DNA of 36,243 nt from Spirochaetaceae bacterium (GTDB lineage: Bacteria; Spirochaetota; Spirochaetia; DSM-27196; SKKC01): the NCBI GenBank assembly GCA_007128315.1, contig SKXQ01000076.1:1-36243 (forward strand). Direction: 5' to 3'. The notes beneath the pieces are model-generated. The model had not been told where the DNA came from, did no database searches, and saw only the letters and a program-made list of their open reading frames with translations. Below are positions 1 to 7,630 of this stretch, in pieces. The position numbers and the translations under genes are program-made. The number at the start of each line of letters is the position of its first letter. Position 1 is the first letter of the stretch.

Positions 1-2
1 CA

Positions 3-359
3 CCAGAATGGATCAACGAAACACGACGCTTTTACTACGCGCAACAGACATTCATCGACTATCAACTCGGCAGACTCTTCGGAGAGTTGAAGAGTCGTGA
101 TCTGTGGGATGATACGGCTGTGATGTTTCACTCCGACCACGGTAGCCCTGCTGCCGCCGAGGGGGCACTCGTCGCAACAGAGAATCCGCCGCGTATGGCA
201 CGGCGGCGCTCGGCCGTGATAGTCTGGTTGCCGTTATGCCGTGTTATCATCCGAATCTTCGCTACTACGACAACAGCTGGTGCATCCCGACCGACGAGCT
301 GCTTTCTCCCGAGGTGTGCGTTTATGGCGGAACCGCCGCAGGCGTCGTTGCCGCGGTGA
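3..359 (+). pseudogene. Sulfatase, 3' remnant (partial, probably broken)
   Basis: The frame is open at the left edge. Its first 50 or so codons read like the C-terminal half of the alkaline-phosphatase/sulfatase catalytic domain: a Tyr-Tyr-Ala ... Asp-Tyr-Gln-Leu-Gly-Arg-Leu helix, then a short segment ending in Asp-Asp-Thr-Ala-Val-Met-Phe-His-Ser-Asp-His-Gly, the conserved metal-ligand motif. In intact sulfatases more than 100 further residues follow, usually beginning with a Gly-Glu-His-Gly type segment. Here the similarity stops near position 152, and the frame continues as Ala/Arg-rich sequence to a stop at 357-359, inside the next gene. A deletion or frameshift near 145-155 is the simplest reading. 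If the upstream part is intact, the family would hydrolyse sulfate esters of carbohydrates. The sulfatase call rests on motif recognition. Confidence 0.6.
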
Positions 360-1870
360 CCGCCGCCGAAGAGGGCAAAAGCTGCGTACTGTTGCACCCT
401 GGCCACATTCTCGGCGGCATGACCACCGGCGGATTAAGCTATACCGACCTCGGAAACGCGCACGCGATAGGCGGCTCGGCGAGACGCTTTTACGAGCGGC
501 TTGGCAGCCACTATGGCAAAGAGATCGCCTGGACCTTCGAGCCACACGTTGCGGCCGAGGAGCTTTCGCGAATGCTCGCCGCATCGAAGGTGGAGGTGCG
601 GCGGGGGTGCTTTCTCGCGAGTGTCACCCGCGACGGTGACGGATCGCACGCGACCGGCACCGGGCGCCGCAACGCCTCGGGCGGCACGCCCGGGCGCATT
701 ACCGAGATCGCCTGTACCAACGGGCTTCGGGTCGCCGCGCAGGTCTATATAGACGCAGGCTACGAGGGCGACCTCGCTGCTTCGGCCGAGGTGCCCTACA
801 CCGTCGGTCGCGAATCGCGCGACACGTACGACGAGCAGTACGCCGGGGTGCAGATTCACAAGAGCCACCAGTTCGATGTCGATGTCAGTCCGTTCGTCGA
901 AGCTGGAAATCCTCAGTCGGGCTATCTGCCGAATGTGCGTCATACCGGTCTGGCGCGTCCAGAGGATGCCCCGATTGGAGCCGCCGACGCTTCGGTCCAG
1001 GCGTACAACTTTCGTGTCTGCATGACAAAGGCTCCCGAGCTCCGTATCCCGTTTCCGAAGCCGGCCGGCTACGAGCGGTCGCACTACGTTCTCGCGGAAC
1101 GCTGGCTGCGGTCGACATCGGAGGACATCTTTCGCAAGTTCGATATGGTCACCGAAACCAAAACCGATACCAACAACCACGGCGCGGTATCGACCGACTT
1201 CATCGGTGGAAATCACGCCTTTCCGGAAGCCGACTTTGCGACTCGCGAGCTCATATTTCAGGAGCACGTCCTCTACCAGATGGGGTTGCACTGGTTCATG
1301 GCCAACGACCCGGCGGTGCCCGAAGAGATTCGAACACGGTACGCGGCGTGGGGACTTTCCAACGACGAGTTCACGGCGACCGGAAACTGGCCGCATCAAC
1401 TCTATATCCGCGAGGCGCGAAGAATCCTCGGCGACGCGGTTGTCACCGAGCACGAGTGCATGGGTCGCCGTCGCTGCGACGATCCAATCGGTATGGCCGC
1501 GTATCAGATGGACTCTCACAACTGCAACCGGCGTTCGTTCGGCGGTCTCGTACGAAACGAAGGCGACGTTCAGGTCAAACTTCCGGCGCCGTATGGCATC
1601 TCCTACAAGGCGATCGTGCCGCCGGTCGGGTCGTGCACGAACCTCTACGTACCGGTCTGCCTGTCGGCGAGTCACATAGCATTCGGCTCGGTTCGCATGG
1701 AGCCGGTGTTTATGATACTTGCCGAATCGAGCGCCGTTGCCGCGTGTATGGCGGTCGACACCGGCCGCACGGTTCAGGAGATCGGCTACGGCGCGCTCGA
1801 AAAGAGGCTTCTCGAGCGGGGGCAGGTGCTGCGTACGGACATCGAAAATTCGGACCGGATTAACCCGTAG
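236..1870 (+). CDS. FAD-dependent oxidoreductase (FAD_oxidored family)
   Basis: A 544-residue flavoprotein of the FAD_oxidored (PF12831-like) type. The N-terminal Rossmann strand and dinucleotide loop appear as VCVYGGTAAGVVAAVTAAEE near residues 27-46, followed by the family's LGGMTTGGLSYTD segment. The C-terminal FAD-binding half has YGISYKAIVPP and LYVPVCLSASHIAFGSVRMEP, also typical. Members are often found with sulfatases and glycoside hydrolases in polysaccharide-use clusters; the substrate cannot be read here. The ATG at 236 has no clear Shine-Dalgarno sequence, and the frame is open back to a stop at 143-145, so the true start may lie upstream or may have been altered by the event that truncated the sulfatase. 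No predicted signal peptide with this start. Confidence 0.85.
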   Translation: MPCYHPNLRYYDNSWCIPTDELLSPEVCVYGGTAAGVVAAVTAAEEGKSCVLLHPGHILGGMTTGGLSYTDLGNAHAIGGSARRFYERLGSHYGKEIAWTFEPHVAAEELSRMLAASKVEVRRGCFLASVTRDGDGSHATGTGRRNASGGTPGRITEIACTNGLRVAAQVYIDAGYEGDLAASAEVPYTVGRESRDTYDEQYAGVQIHKSHQFDVDVSPFVEAGNPQSGYLPNVRHTGLARPEDAPIGAADASVQAYNFRVCMTKAPELRIPFPKPAGYERSHYVLAERWLRSTSEDIFRKFDMVTETKTDTNNHGAVSTDFIGGNHAFPEADFATRELIFQEHVLYQMGLHWFMANDPAVPEEIRTRYAAWGLSNDEFTATGNWPHQLYIREARRILGDAVVTEHECMGRRRCDDPIGMAAYQMDSHNCNRRSFGGLVRNEGDVQVKLPAPYGISYKAIVPPVGSCTNLYVPVCLSASHIAFGSVRMEPVFMILAESSAVAACMAVDTGRTVQEIGYGALEKRLLERGQVLRTDIENSDRINP

Positions 1871-2031
1871 GCACAGTCCTGATCTTTACTGGCACAGGTG
1901 CCCGACACAAAGGGTGAGATTCGAAACCAGGCTCCATCCATGAAGGAAAGCGGTTCACCCCGCGCATTCGCTATGGGGTAAAACCAGGGACCATTTCTCC
2001 TCCCTTTTTTCGACGCAATACAGAACGCTCA
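1871..2031. other. Intergenic gap between convergent genes
   Basis: This 161-base gap lies between the stops of the FAD oxidoreductase and the phosphoesterase. It holds a short ACCCC/GGGGT inverted repeat at about 1957-1979 and a run of six T at about 2004-2009. The two are too far apart to make a convincing intrinsic terminator. I see no gene in it. Confidence 0.4.
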
Positions 2032-2532
2032 TTACGTCGTCTCGATGTCCACATGCTCGAACTCATCCGCCTCAGTATCGTAGATTCCGAAACTCGGTTC
2101 GCCGAAGCGGCCCATGATTTCGCCGGGGTTCGCCCAGAGCGTATTGTCGAAGCGGTGTACGTACTTTCTGTGGTCGTGGCCGCTGAAAACCGCGTCGTAG
2201 TCGCTGCTCTGCGCTATGGGTTTCGCAATTTCGGGATAATGGTTCAGGGCGATCACGCGGTGATCAGCGCTTATTTCGCCGAACTGCCCGTGCAGGGTCA
2301 CGTGTTCGAAGCCCGACGCGATCCGTGCAAGCAGAAACTGATCCCCGTCGTTGTTCCCGAACACCACGTGTATGGACCCGGAAAACCCTTCGGCGAGCTG
2401 TTTCAGGGTAAAGGGAGCACAGAAATCGCCAAGAAAACACATGATCCGGGCGTCGCAGGACTGAAGCTGTTTCAGGGCTTTCTCGAGATTCCAGATGTTA
2501 TCGTGTATGTCACTGAAAACGGCGATACGCAT
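2032..2532 (-). CDS. YfcE/MJ0936-type metallophosphoesterase
   Basis: A 166-residue calcineurin-like phosphoesterase of the small single-domain YfcE/MJ0936 type. The metal-binding residues are in order: Asp8-x-His10 at the start, Gly35-Asp36, the Gly-Asn-Asn-Asp block at 59-62, His98 in Asn-His-Tyr-Pro, and Gly-His-Asp-His at 118-121. The first His block reads NHYP rather than the more usual HG, a small departure. Family members hydrolyse phosphodiesters or phosphomonoesters in vitro and their natural substrates are mostly unknown. The ATG has no Shine-Dalgarno sequence but has a promoter-like pair ending 5 bases before it (separate entry). It is downstream of a motility protein but probably has its own promoter. 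Confidence 0.88.
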   Translation of the reverse strand: MRIAVFSDIHDNIWNLEKALKQLQSCDARIMCFLGDFCAPFTLKQLAEGFSGSIHVVFGNNDGDQFLLARIASGFEHVTLHGQFGEISADHRVIALNHYPEIAKPIAQSSDYDAVFSGHDHRKYVHRFDNTLWANPGEIMGRFGEPSFGIYDTEADEFEHVDIETT

Positions 2533-2537
2533 GTTTC

Positions 2538-2567
2538 AGTGTAAGGGGTCTTCCGCTGCTGCCGCAA
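2538..2567 (-). promoter_or_regulatory. Predicted promoter of the phosphoesterase, leaderless type
   Basis: On the minus strand TTGCGG (2562-2567), an 18-base spacer and TACACT (2538-2543) are followed by only 5 bases before the ATG at 2532. Transcription would begin at or next to the start codon, and no Shine-Dalgarno sequence is present. This is a prediction from spacing and sequence only. Confidence 0.45.
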
Positions 2568-2590
2568 GACAATCCGTCAGGTCGCCGGGG

Positions 2591-2794
2591 TCACGCCTGT
2601 ACGTCGATGGTGTTTCCGAGGGCAGGATCCTGTATGGTTGCGGCAACCTGCATGCTGTCCGACATAAGACGTTCTATGCCGTCTCCCTGCTGCTCAGCAG
2701 TATCGAGGGCCATTCGCATGGTCGCAGCGGACGCCTCATTCTGAAGCTGAGCCTGCTGTAGGGATGTCTGTGCCTGTGCTATCTGCTGTACCAT
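2591..2794 (-). CDS. YjfB-like putative motility protein
   Basis: A 67-residue soluble protein matching the layout of the YjfB_motility family. It has an N-terminal Gln/Ala-rich helix (MVQQIAQAQTSLQQAQLQNE), a central Ala-Leu-Asp-Thr-Ala-Glu-Gln-Gln segment, and the characteristic C-terminus DPALGNTIDVQA, comparable to the family's Pro-x-Leu-Gly-x-x-Ile/Val-Asp ending. Family members are small proteins of flagellated bacteria with a suspected motility role and no known biochemistry. The ATG lacks a Shine-Dalgarno sequence and sits 6 bases after a good -10 element. Together with the chemoreceptor at 5823-7427 it supports a motile organism. Confidence 0.72.
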   Translation of the reverse strand: MVQQIAQAQTSLQQAQLQNEASAATMRMALDTAEQQGDGIERLMSDSMQVAATIQDPALGNTIDVQA

Positions 2795-2800
2795 ACCCGA

Positions 2801-2829
2801 AGTCTAACGAATGTCATGGAAGAATGCAA
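2801..2829 (-). promoter_or_regulatory. Predicted promoter of the YjfB-like gene, leaderless type
   Basis: Minus strand: TTGCAT (2824-2829), a 17-base spacer and TAGACT (2801-2806), then exactly 6 bases to the ATG at 2794. By the usual -10 to +1 distance, the A of the ATG would be the first transcribed base. No ribosome-binding site is visible. The -35 element begins about 20 bases after the stop codon of the upstream gene. Confidence 0.5.
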
Positions 2830-2850
2830 ACTATAGCCGGTGAGGGGTTC

Positions 2851-3213
2851 TCAGGCATCAACGTCGATGATATGTCCGGTGTCGTCATCCTCAAAATACA
2901 CTACCGTTTCGTCTGCCCCGGTATGCATGTCGTCGGGGTCTTCGGCGGCCCGACGCTCGGTATTGACACGGTTCTGAAAGAACACCGGGGTCTCGATGAG
3001 GGCCGGACCCAGCCCCGTGGTGCGGGTTCTTGACGTCGACAGGTCGTAGCGAGGAAGAATACGCTGCATGCTGACAGCGGAGATAGGCTCGATGCGCTCG
3101 AGGCGACCGTCGCTGTCACCGTATCCGGGGTAGAAATTGGATATGGGATAGGTCCAGAACGATGGTCGTCGGCGAGAACGGGATTTCTGACCGGTGGGAC
3201 TGCGTTGTTCCAT
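2851..3213 (-). CDS. Hypothetical protein with acidic C-terminus
   Basis: A 120-residue protein that I do not recognise. The start is placed at the ATG at 3213 because a purine-rich AAGGCGGG lies about 9-16 bases upstream; a longer frame exists but would begin in a Cys-rich stretch that looks non-coding. Residues 1-20 are basic (Arg/Lys/Ser-rich). The middle has Phe-Trp-Thr-Tyr-Pro and Phe-Tyr-Pro-Gly-Tyr-Gly aromatic patches, and the end is strongly acidic (FEDDDTGHIIDVDA). There is no signal peptide or membrane segment. The closing Ile-Ile-Asp-Val-Asp-Ala echoes the Thr-Ile-Asp-Val-Gln-Ala ending of the neighbouring YjfB-like protein. It is divergent from the DUF402 gene, with 61 bases between starts. 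Confidence 0.6.
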   Translation of the reverse strand: MEQRSPTGQKSRSRRRPSFWTYPISNFYPGYGDSDGRLERIEPISAVSMQRILPRYDLSTSRTRTTGLGPALIETPVFFQNRVNTERRAAEDPDDMHTGADETVVYFEDDDTGHIIDVDA

Positions 3214-3227
3214 CTTAAGTACCCGCC

Positions 3228-3257
3228 TTGAACAGTATACCCGAAAACAGGTACACA
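3228..3257 (+). promoter_or_regulatory. Predicted promoter of the DUF402-SH3-MenA operon
   Basis: TTGAAC (3228-3233), an 18-base spacer and TACACA (3252-3257). The expected start of transcription is near 3264, just ahead of the GGAG ribosome-binding site at 3266-3269 and the ATG at 3275. It lies in the divergent gap with the gene on the minus strand. Confidence 0.45.
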
Positions 3258-3274
3258 AAGCTATCGGAGCAGGC

Positions 3275-3757
3275 ATGCACGGCACCTATACAGTCTACAA
3301 ACTCGACCATACCGGCAGGGAGAAATTGCATTATCCTGCTGAATTGCTCACGCGCGACGCGGAACACGGCCATATAGCCGTGTCGGCGATTTTCGCGCTG
3401 GATTCAGCCGATGCTGGAACCTTTGAACTGAGGAAAGGTGACCGCATGGTGGAGCATTTTTTCGGAAATCGCTATTACAACGTGTTTGAGGTTTCGTCCT
3501 CTGACGGTACGCTGAAGGGTTATTACTGCAACATCACACGCCCTGCAGTGGTTACCGACACGGAAATCAGGGCCGATGACCTCGCACTCGATATTTCGGT
3601 CAATCCGGCCGGCGAGCACATGATTCTCGATGCGGACGAATTCGATGCCCTTCCGCTTCCTGACCACGAGCGGACACGGGCCCTCTCGGCAGTGGAAACG
3701 CTTCTCGAGCTCATACGAGAAGCATCCTGGCCATTCGAGCGACTGCGCACGTCATGA
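3275..3757 (+). CDS. DUF402-family protein
   Basis: A 160-residue protein of the DUF402 fold, the family that includes nucleoside tri/diphosphate phosphatases and FomD-like enzymes. Family-type features are the early MHGTYTVYKLD strand, a central 'RMVEHFFGNRYYNVFEV' segment (Trp/Tyr-rich barrel), the 'GYYCNITRPAVV' motif that places a conserved Asn and Cys in the barrel, and the Asp-Leu-Ala-Leu-Asp-Ile and 'ILDADEFDAL' acidic blocks thought to bind metal. The start at 3275 is chosen because GGAG lies 5 bases upstream; an upstream in-frame extension has no family similarity. The stop overlaps the next start by 4 bases (ATGA), so the two are translationally coupled. Actual substrate unknown. 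Confidence 0.8.
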   Translation: MHGTYTVYKLDHTGREKLHYPAELLTRDAEHGHIAVSAIFALDSADAGTFELRKGDRMVEHFFGNRYYNVFEVSSSDGTLKGYYCNITRPAVVTDTEIRADDLALDISVNPAGEHMILDADEFDALPLPDHERTRALSAVETLLELIREASWPFERLRTS

Positions 3758-4893
3758 GACGGTATACGCTCATCATCCTGTCGTTCATGTTCTGGCTTGC
3801 TCTGTCTCTCTTTGCCCTGCCCGGCGAGTACAGTGCGGGTATCCGCTTCATACCCGACGTGCAGACGGTCCTGCGGCCGAATGCCTTTTCCGGCGACCCG
3901 ATGGAAGCCGATGAGACCTATGTGTTCGGGGGGTTTCCTTCTGTTCTGGATGATGATGCCGCCGATCATGATCTTTTCACGGATGACGGGCGGCGAATCG
4001 GCGTGTATCGCATCCTCTCCGAACGCGACGGGATCAGTATCGGGCAGCTTCCCCGAAACGAAACGGTACCGTTTGCAATGGTGGCGGCGAACGATGACGG
4101 CCCGGCGACCCTCTGGCTGGCGGATTTGAGCTACGGTACCCTGTACGTTGAACGTGACGGGGAACGGGTGCTGCTTGATATCGGGTATCTGTACGACTGG
4201 TACATCGCCGCGACCTCGGGTACCGGGAGCACTGGCGCGGGTTTCCTCCCCATGGCGGTGGAGAACGCCCGCTTCGACGATGTGTTTGGTGACTCCGTGA
4301 TTGCGCTCTCGGTGCAGTTCCTCCCCGGCCTCGAACGCCTGTACTCCCACACGTCCCGGGCGACCATGCTGCTGAACATTGAACACGGATCCATGCTGCC
4401 GATTGCGGTTCTGATCCGCGAGCTTCGGTATCCGGATGGATTCGTGTACACGGCCCGGCACAGAATACGCGACGCAGACGGACGATTCGTCTCCCGCGCT
4501 GGGGACGAACACACCGGAGCGTCGCGTGCGGCGTTTATCGATGAGTTTGCCCTCTTCATGACCCCAATGGGTTCGTCCACGAGGTATCGACTTCAGATGC
4601 GAAGCTTTTTCCGCTCGGACGGCCCGTTCCAACCGACACAATCGGTGACACAACTCTGGCACGACACGTTCCCCCGGCTGTATACGGTCGGCAGCGAAGC
4701 GGCTGCGCTCCACGATTCACCCGGAGGCAGCACGCGCGACGTCCCTGCGCTCGAGGCCGAAGCGAGGGTTCGCGCGATAGAGGCGTATCATCGTATTGAC
4801 GAACACACTGGTGCATCGGAACTGTGGTTTCGCGTACAGACCGCACAGGACGGTGCCGGTTGGGTACGCTCCGATCGGCTGAGCTCAGATTGA
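3754..4893 (+). CDS. Exported protein with C-terminal SH3-like domain
   Basis: A 379-residue protein whose first 22 residues (Arg-Arg, then a hydrophobic run ending Leu-Phe-Ala-Leu-Pro) form a signal peptide, so it should act in the periplasm or at the outer surface. The middle, about residues 25-310, is beta-rich and unfamiliar. The last 65 or so residues resemble a bacterial SH3 domain: Ala-Ala-Leu-His-Asp-Ser-Pro-Gly-Gly, a Val-Arg-Ala-Ile-Glu strand, Leu-Trp-Phe-Arg-Val-Gln and a closing Gly-Trp-Val-Arg-Ser-Asp-Arg-Leu. Such domains often bind peptidoglycan. It overlaps the DUF402 gene by 4 bases and sits 11 bases ahead of the prenyltransferase. Its role is unknown. Confidence 0.7.
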   Translation: MRRYTLIILSFMFWLALSLFALPGEYSAGIRFIPDVQTVLRPNAFSGDPMEADETYVFGGFPSVLDDDAADHDLFTDDGRRIGVYRILSERDGISIGQLPRNETVPFAMVAANDDGPATLWLADLSYGTLYVERDGERVLLDIGYLYDWYIAATSGTGSTGAGFLPMAVENARFDDVFGDSVIALSVQFLPGLERLYSHTSRATMLLNIEHGSMLPIAVLIRELRYPDGFVYTARHRIRDADGRFVSRAGDEHTGASRAAFIDEFALFMTPMGSSTRYRLQMRSFFRSDGPFQPTQSVTQLWHDTFPRLYTVGSEAAALHDSPGGSTRDVPALEAEARVRAIEAYHRIDEHTGASELWFRVQTAQDGAGWVRSDRLSSD

Positions 4894-4904
4894 GGAGATT
4901 TCTC

Positions 4905-5813
4905 ATGGAACGTTTTCTACGGATTGTCGAGATTCGCACCAAGGTGGTCAGCGTTTCCGCCCTTTTGCTCGGAACAGGATTCGCAGCATGGGAAGCTGGA
5001 TCGTTCGATCTGACGCTTTTCGTGCTCATGGCTCTGGCGACCCTGCTCGTTGATATGGGAACGACAGCGTTCAACACATACTTTGACTACACCGGCGGCG
5101 TCGATACCGCTGCGCATAACAGGGAACAGGACAAGGTACTCGTGCACCAGAAAGACGTACATCCGCTTCAGGCTTTTCTCATCGGGGCGGCGTGTTTTGT
5201 CCTGGCCATGCCCGTAGGACTCGTTATCGGCTATCTCGCCGGCTGGGAGATCATCTTCGTCGGAGCAGCATGCATGGCGGTCGGGTATCTGTATAACGGC
5301 GGCCCCCTCCCCCTTTCACGAACCCCCCTCGGCGAACTCTTTGCGGGAGGCTTCCTCGGAGGAGGGCTTCTTCTCCTGAGTTACTACGTGCAGACGCAAC
5401 GACTGAGTTTCCACAGCCTGCTCATCTCGATTCCTTCGTTGCTCCTGGTCGCGAGTATCCTCACGGTTAACAATACCTGCGATGTCGAAGGTGACCGGGT
5501 GGCGGGGAGAAAGACGCTGAGTATCGTGTTCGGCCCCTCGGTCGGTGCCGGGATAATCTATGCGCTCGGAGCAGTCAGTTTCAGCCTTCTTGCGGTCTAC
5601 AGTGTTGCGGGTATCCTGCCGACCGTACCGGGGCTTGTCATGGTGGCAGTTATGACACCTCCGGTCTTTCTTCGGTACCGCCGCATGCACCGGCGAGGCT
5701 TCAGTCACGAGACAAAGGGACCTTCCATGGGGACTATCCTCTCGATATTCAAGCTCTATACAGCGGGGCTGATCGCAGTCCTCGCGATCGCGTTGATTGT
5801 CCCGTCCGTTTAG
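4905..5813 (+). CDS. menA: UbiA-family prenyltransferase, MenA-like
   Basis: A 302-residue integral membrane prenyltransferase with about eight hydrophobic segments. The first Asp-rich motif is Asn-Thr-Tyr-Phe-Asp-Tyr-Thr-Gly-Gly-Val-Asp-Thr followed by His-Asn-Arg-Glu-Gln-Asp-Lys, and the second is Asn-Asn-Thr-Cys-Asp-Val-Glu-Gly-Asp-Arg-Val-Ala-Gly-Arg-Lys-Thr-Leu. Both bind the Mg-diphosphate of the isoprenoid donor. The second motif's form resembles MenA, which prenylates 1,4-dihydroxy-2-naphthoate in menaquinone synthesis; other UbiA enzymes cannot be excluded. The ATG at 4905 is chosen because GAGGAG lies upstream at optimal distance; a longer frame would overlap the previous gene. No other men genes are in the window. 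The NDH-2-like flavoprotein at 16956 could use the product quinone. Confidence 0.8.
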   Translation: MERFLRIVEIRTKVVSVSALLLGTGFAAWEAGSFDLTLFVLMALATLLVDMGTTAFNTYFDYTGGVDTAAHNREQDKVLVHQKDVHPLQAFLIGAACFVLAMPVGLVIGYLAGWEIIFVGAACMAVGYLYNGGPLPLSRTPLGELFAGGFLGGGLLLLSYYVQTQRLSFHSLLISIPSLLLVASILTVNNTCDVEGDRVAGRKTLSIVFGPSVGAGIIYALGAVSFSLLAVYSVAGILPTVPGLVMVAVMTPPVFLRYRRMHRRGFSHETKGPSMGTILSIFKLYTAGLIAVLAIALIVPSV

Positions 5814-5822
5814 AAACGACCT

Positions 5823-7427
5823 TTACAGGAGATCCTGCACGCGCTCATACAGCAAGCGGGAGGCGCGGTTCGCCTCGGCGATCGCACTTCCGACCTCAGC
5901 GATATCATCGCGCACGCGGGAAAGATCCTGAGCTACGGTGTCGGTCGTGCGATCGAGTTGCTCGACCGTGACCCCGACCGAGGTGACTTCCTGCGTGACC
6001 CGACCCTGCTCTTCTTCAATGCGTCGTGACTGCTCCTGCACCTCGTGTGAGGCATTGGTGAGCAACTGCATTCCCTCGAGAATCTGCTGACCACCCGTTG
6101 TGAGTTCGGCCGCACTGTTCGAAATCTCAGCGAGGGCCTCGGCAAGGGCTCCGATTTCCACGTGCATCTCACTGAAGGTCTTCGAGGTCTCGGAAAAACG
6201 GCTGTTACTCCGCTCTATCGTTTCCATAAGGTCACGGACGCTCCTGCTGATCATGGTCGAGTTTTCCGAAGCAGACTCCGCGAGTTTGCGTATTTCCTCG
6301 GCGACGACACTGAACCCCCGTCCGGCTTCTCCTGCGTGAGCAGCCTCGATAGCAGCATTCATCGACAGCAGATCGGTCTGTGCCGCAATACCGCTGATGA
6401 TACCATTGACCTCGAGCACGTCCTGCATTTTGTGGTTCGTTTCTTCGAAAACCTGCTCGGTTGCCGCCATGCTCTCTAGCCCCCGTTCCGCCCGGGCAAC
6501 GAGCGTTTCTATGGCCTTGTTCTTGGTACGGGTAATTTCCTCCACAGACTGGAGACTGGCAAACATCTGGTGCACGGCTGCACTCGACTGCTCGATTGCA
6601 CTCGCTTCATCGCTCACCTGGTTATTGAACACCTGAAGACTCCCCGCTATGGAACGGACCGAAGAAAGCGCGGTGGACAGACTCGTTCCGAGCTCCGACA
6701 TGCTGCCCGAGAGGGCGCGTATTTCTTCGATGGAGGCATCGATCTTCCGTTCCGAATCGGAAAAACCTTCGGAAACGCGTTCGACAGTACCTGCATTCTC
6801 CCGGGTCGCCTCCATGACCTTCGAAAGCTCTTCGAGGCGCTTTACCGACACCGCGTGCTGCTCACCGATGTCGCGGACCATGTTCCGACCGACAATGTCG
6901 GTGCGTAGTGCAAAACCTGCGATAATGATGTACAGAACGAGGCTGCTGAACAGCGATCCGGCAGCCTCCGGAACCTGCGGCACCGCGACGGTGTAATAAA
7001 ACACCAGATGAGCCGCGAAACCGAACAGTGCTGCAAACAGCAGATGCCAGGGCTTCCAGTTGATGGCAAGTACAAACAGAAGCGGTGTCACCATGTACAG
7101 AGCCGACATGAACGGCGCCGTCGTGTCGATGTTACTGGTATTAAAGAGAAGCATTGCCATGACCACCGGTGATCCTGTGATAGCCAGTGTCGAAGCGGCG
7201 GCGAACTTCCCGCGGTACAGAATAGCGATGACCATCACGAAAAGCAGAATCAGCACTCCGTGAAGCGGTAAGGTGGCGTAGTTGCCGCCGCGGAGCGAAT
7301 TGAAGATGACCAGAGGCATCATGAGCAGCACCAGCACCGACGCAATCAGTACGTTCGGCGCCTTCCGGCGAAACTGCTCGTTCGTCTCATCTTCATATAA
7401 CACATGCAGTCTGGTAATAGGACCCAT
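5823..7427 (-). CDS. Methyl-accepting chemotaxis protein with multi-pass membrane N-terminus
   Basis: A 534-residue chemoreceptor. Residues from about 25 to 180 form roughly six hydrophobic segments with short loops in place of the usual large periplasmic sensor flanked by two membrane helices, and I see no HAMP domain. The rest is a long coiled-coil signalling domain with the highly conserved hairpin tip: [18 protein letters not shown], then Gly-Arg-Gly-Phe-Ser-Val-Val-Ala. This tip binds CheA/CheW. The design suggests sensing within or near the membrane. The start is ATG 7427; a GTG at 7442 is in frame, but the ATG is 6 bases downstream of a good -10 element and neither has a Shine-Dalgarno sequence. 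Convergent with menA; 9-base gap. Confidence 0.93.
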   Translation of the reverse strand: MGPITRLHVLYEDETNEQFRRKAPNVLIASVLVLLMMPLVIFNSLRGGNYATLPLHGVLILLFVMVIAILYRGKFAAASTLAITGSPVVMAMLLFNTSNIDTTAPFMSALYMVTPLLFVLAINWKPWHLLFAALFGFAAHLVFYYTVAVPQVPEAAGSLFSSLVLYIIIAGFALRTDIVGRNMVRDIGEQHAVSVKRLEELSKVMEATRENAGTVERVSEGFSDSERKIDASIEEIRALSGSMSELGTSLSTALSSVRSIAGSLQVFNNQVSDEASAIEQSSAAVHQMFASLQSVEEITRTKNKAIETLVARAERGLESMAATEQVFEETNHKMQDVLEVNGIISGIAAQTDLLSMNAAIEAAHAGEAGRGFSVVAEEIRKLAESASENSTMISRSVRDLMETIERSNSRFSETSKTFSEMHVEIGALAEALAEISNSAAELTTGGQQILEGMQLLTNASHEVQEQSRRIEEEQGRVTQEVTSVGVTVEQLDRTTDTVAQDLSRVRDDIAEVGSAIAEANRASRLLYERVQDLL

Positions 7428-7433
7428 AAATGG

Positions 7434-7463
7434 ATAATACACAGAGAATAGAGCTCTCGTCGA
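7434..7463 (-). promoter_or_regulatory. Predicted promoter of the chemoreceptor, leaderless type
   Basis: Minus strand: TCGACG (7458-7463), an 18-base spacer, TATTAT (7434-7439), then 6 bases to the ATG at 7427. The -35 is a 4-of-6 match to TTGACA. No flagellar sigma-28 type element was seen. If real, the ATG is the transcript's first codon. Confidence 0.4.
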
Positions 7464-7585
7464 CTATGAGTTCATACAATTCGGTGTGATCGTATTGCAT
7501 AAAGACCGTCCCAACGGTACATTTTTGTATGCGTAGAAGATACGTAGGAATTTTCCGTAGAAACCGCAACTAAAAGCTGCAATTA

Positions 7586-7614
7586 TTTTCGGAACGCGTT
7601 TTTGGTGATATAAT
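7586..7614 (+). promoter_or_regulatory. Predicted promoter of the first SorC-type regulator
   Basis: TTTTCG (7586-7591), a 17-base spacer and a perfect TATAAT (7609-7614). The transcript would begin near 7621, at the AGAGAGG ribosome-binding site (7621-7627). This lies in the divergent gap with the chemoreceptor gene; the rest of that gap holds an ACCGT/ACGGT inverted repeat around 7508-7521 and nothing else I can name. Confidence 0.55.
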
Positions 7615-7630
7615 CAAGCAAGAGAGGTGT

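Noticed and set aside
434-1675. A 413-codon open frame on the minus strand antisense to the FAD oxidoreductase.
   Set aside because: It is a shadow frame typical of GC-rich coding DNA; the protein shows no recognisable domain, while the plus-strand protein has clear family motifs.
1957-1979. ACCCC/GGGGT inverted repeat as a terminator of the FAD oxidoreductase.
   Set aside because: The stem is only 5 bp with a 13-base loop, and the nearest T-run is about 25 bases further on.
2053-2544. A plus-strand frame antisense to the phosphoesterase.
   Set aside because: The minus-strand protein has all metal ligands of the YfcE type; the plus frame has none.
3523-4713. A 396-codon open frame on the minus strand across the SH3-like gene.
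   Set aside because: The plus-strand gene has a signal peptide, a coupled start and an SH3-like end; the minus product is Arg/His-rich with no family signature.
7508-7521. ACCGT/ACGGT inverted repeat as an operator for the SorC regulator.
   Set aside because: It is short, lies far upstream of the predicted promoter and is not repeated elsewhere in the window, so no regulator can be assigned.
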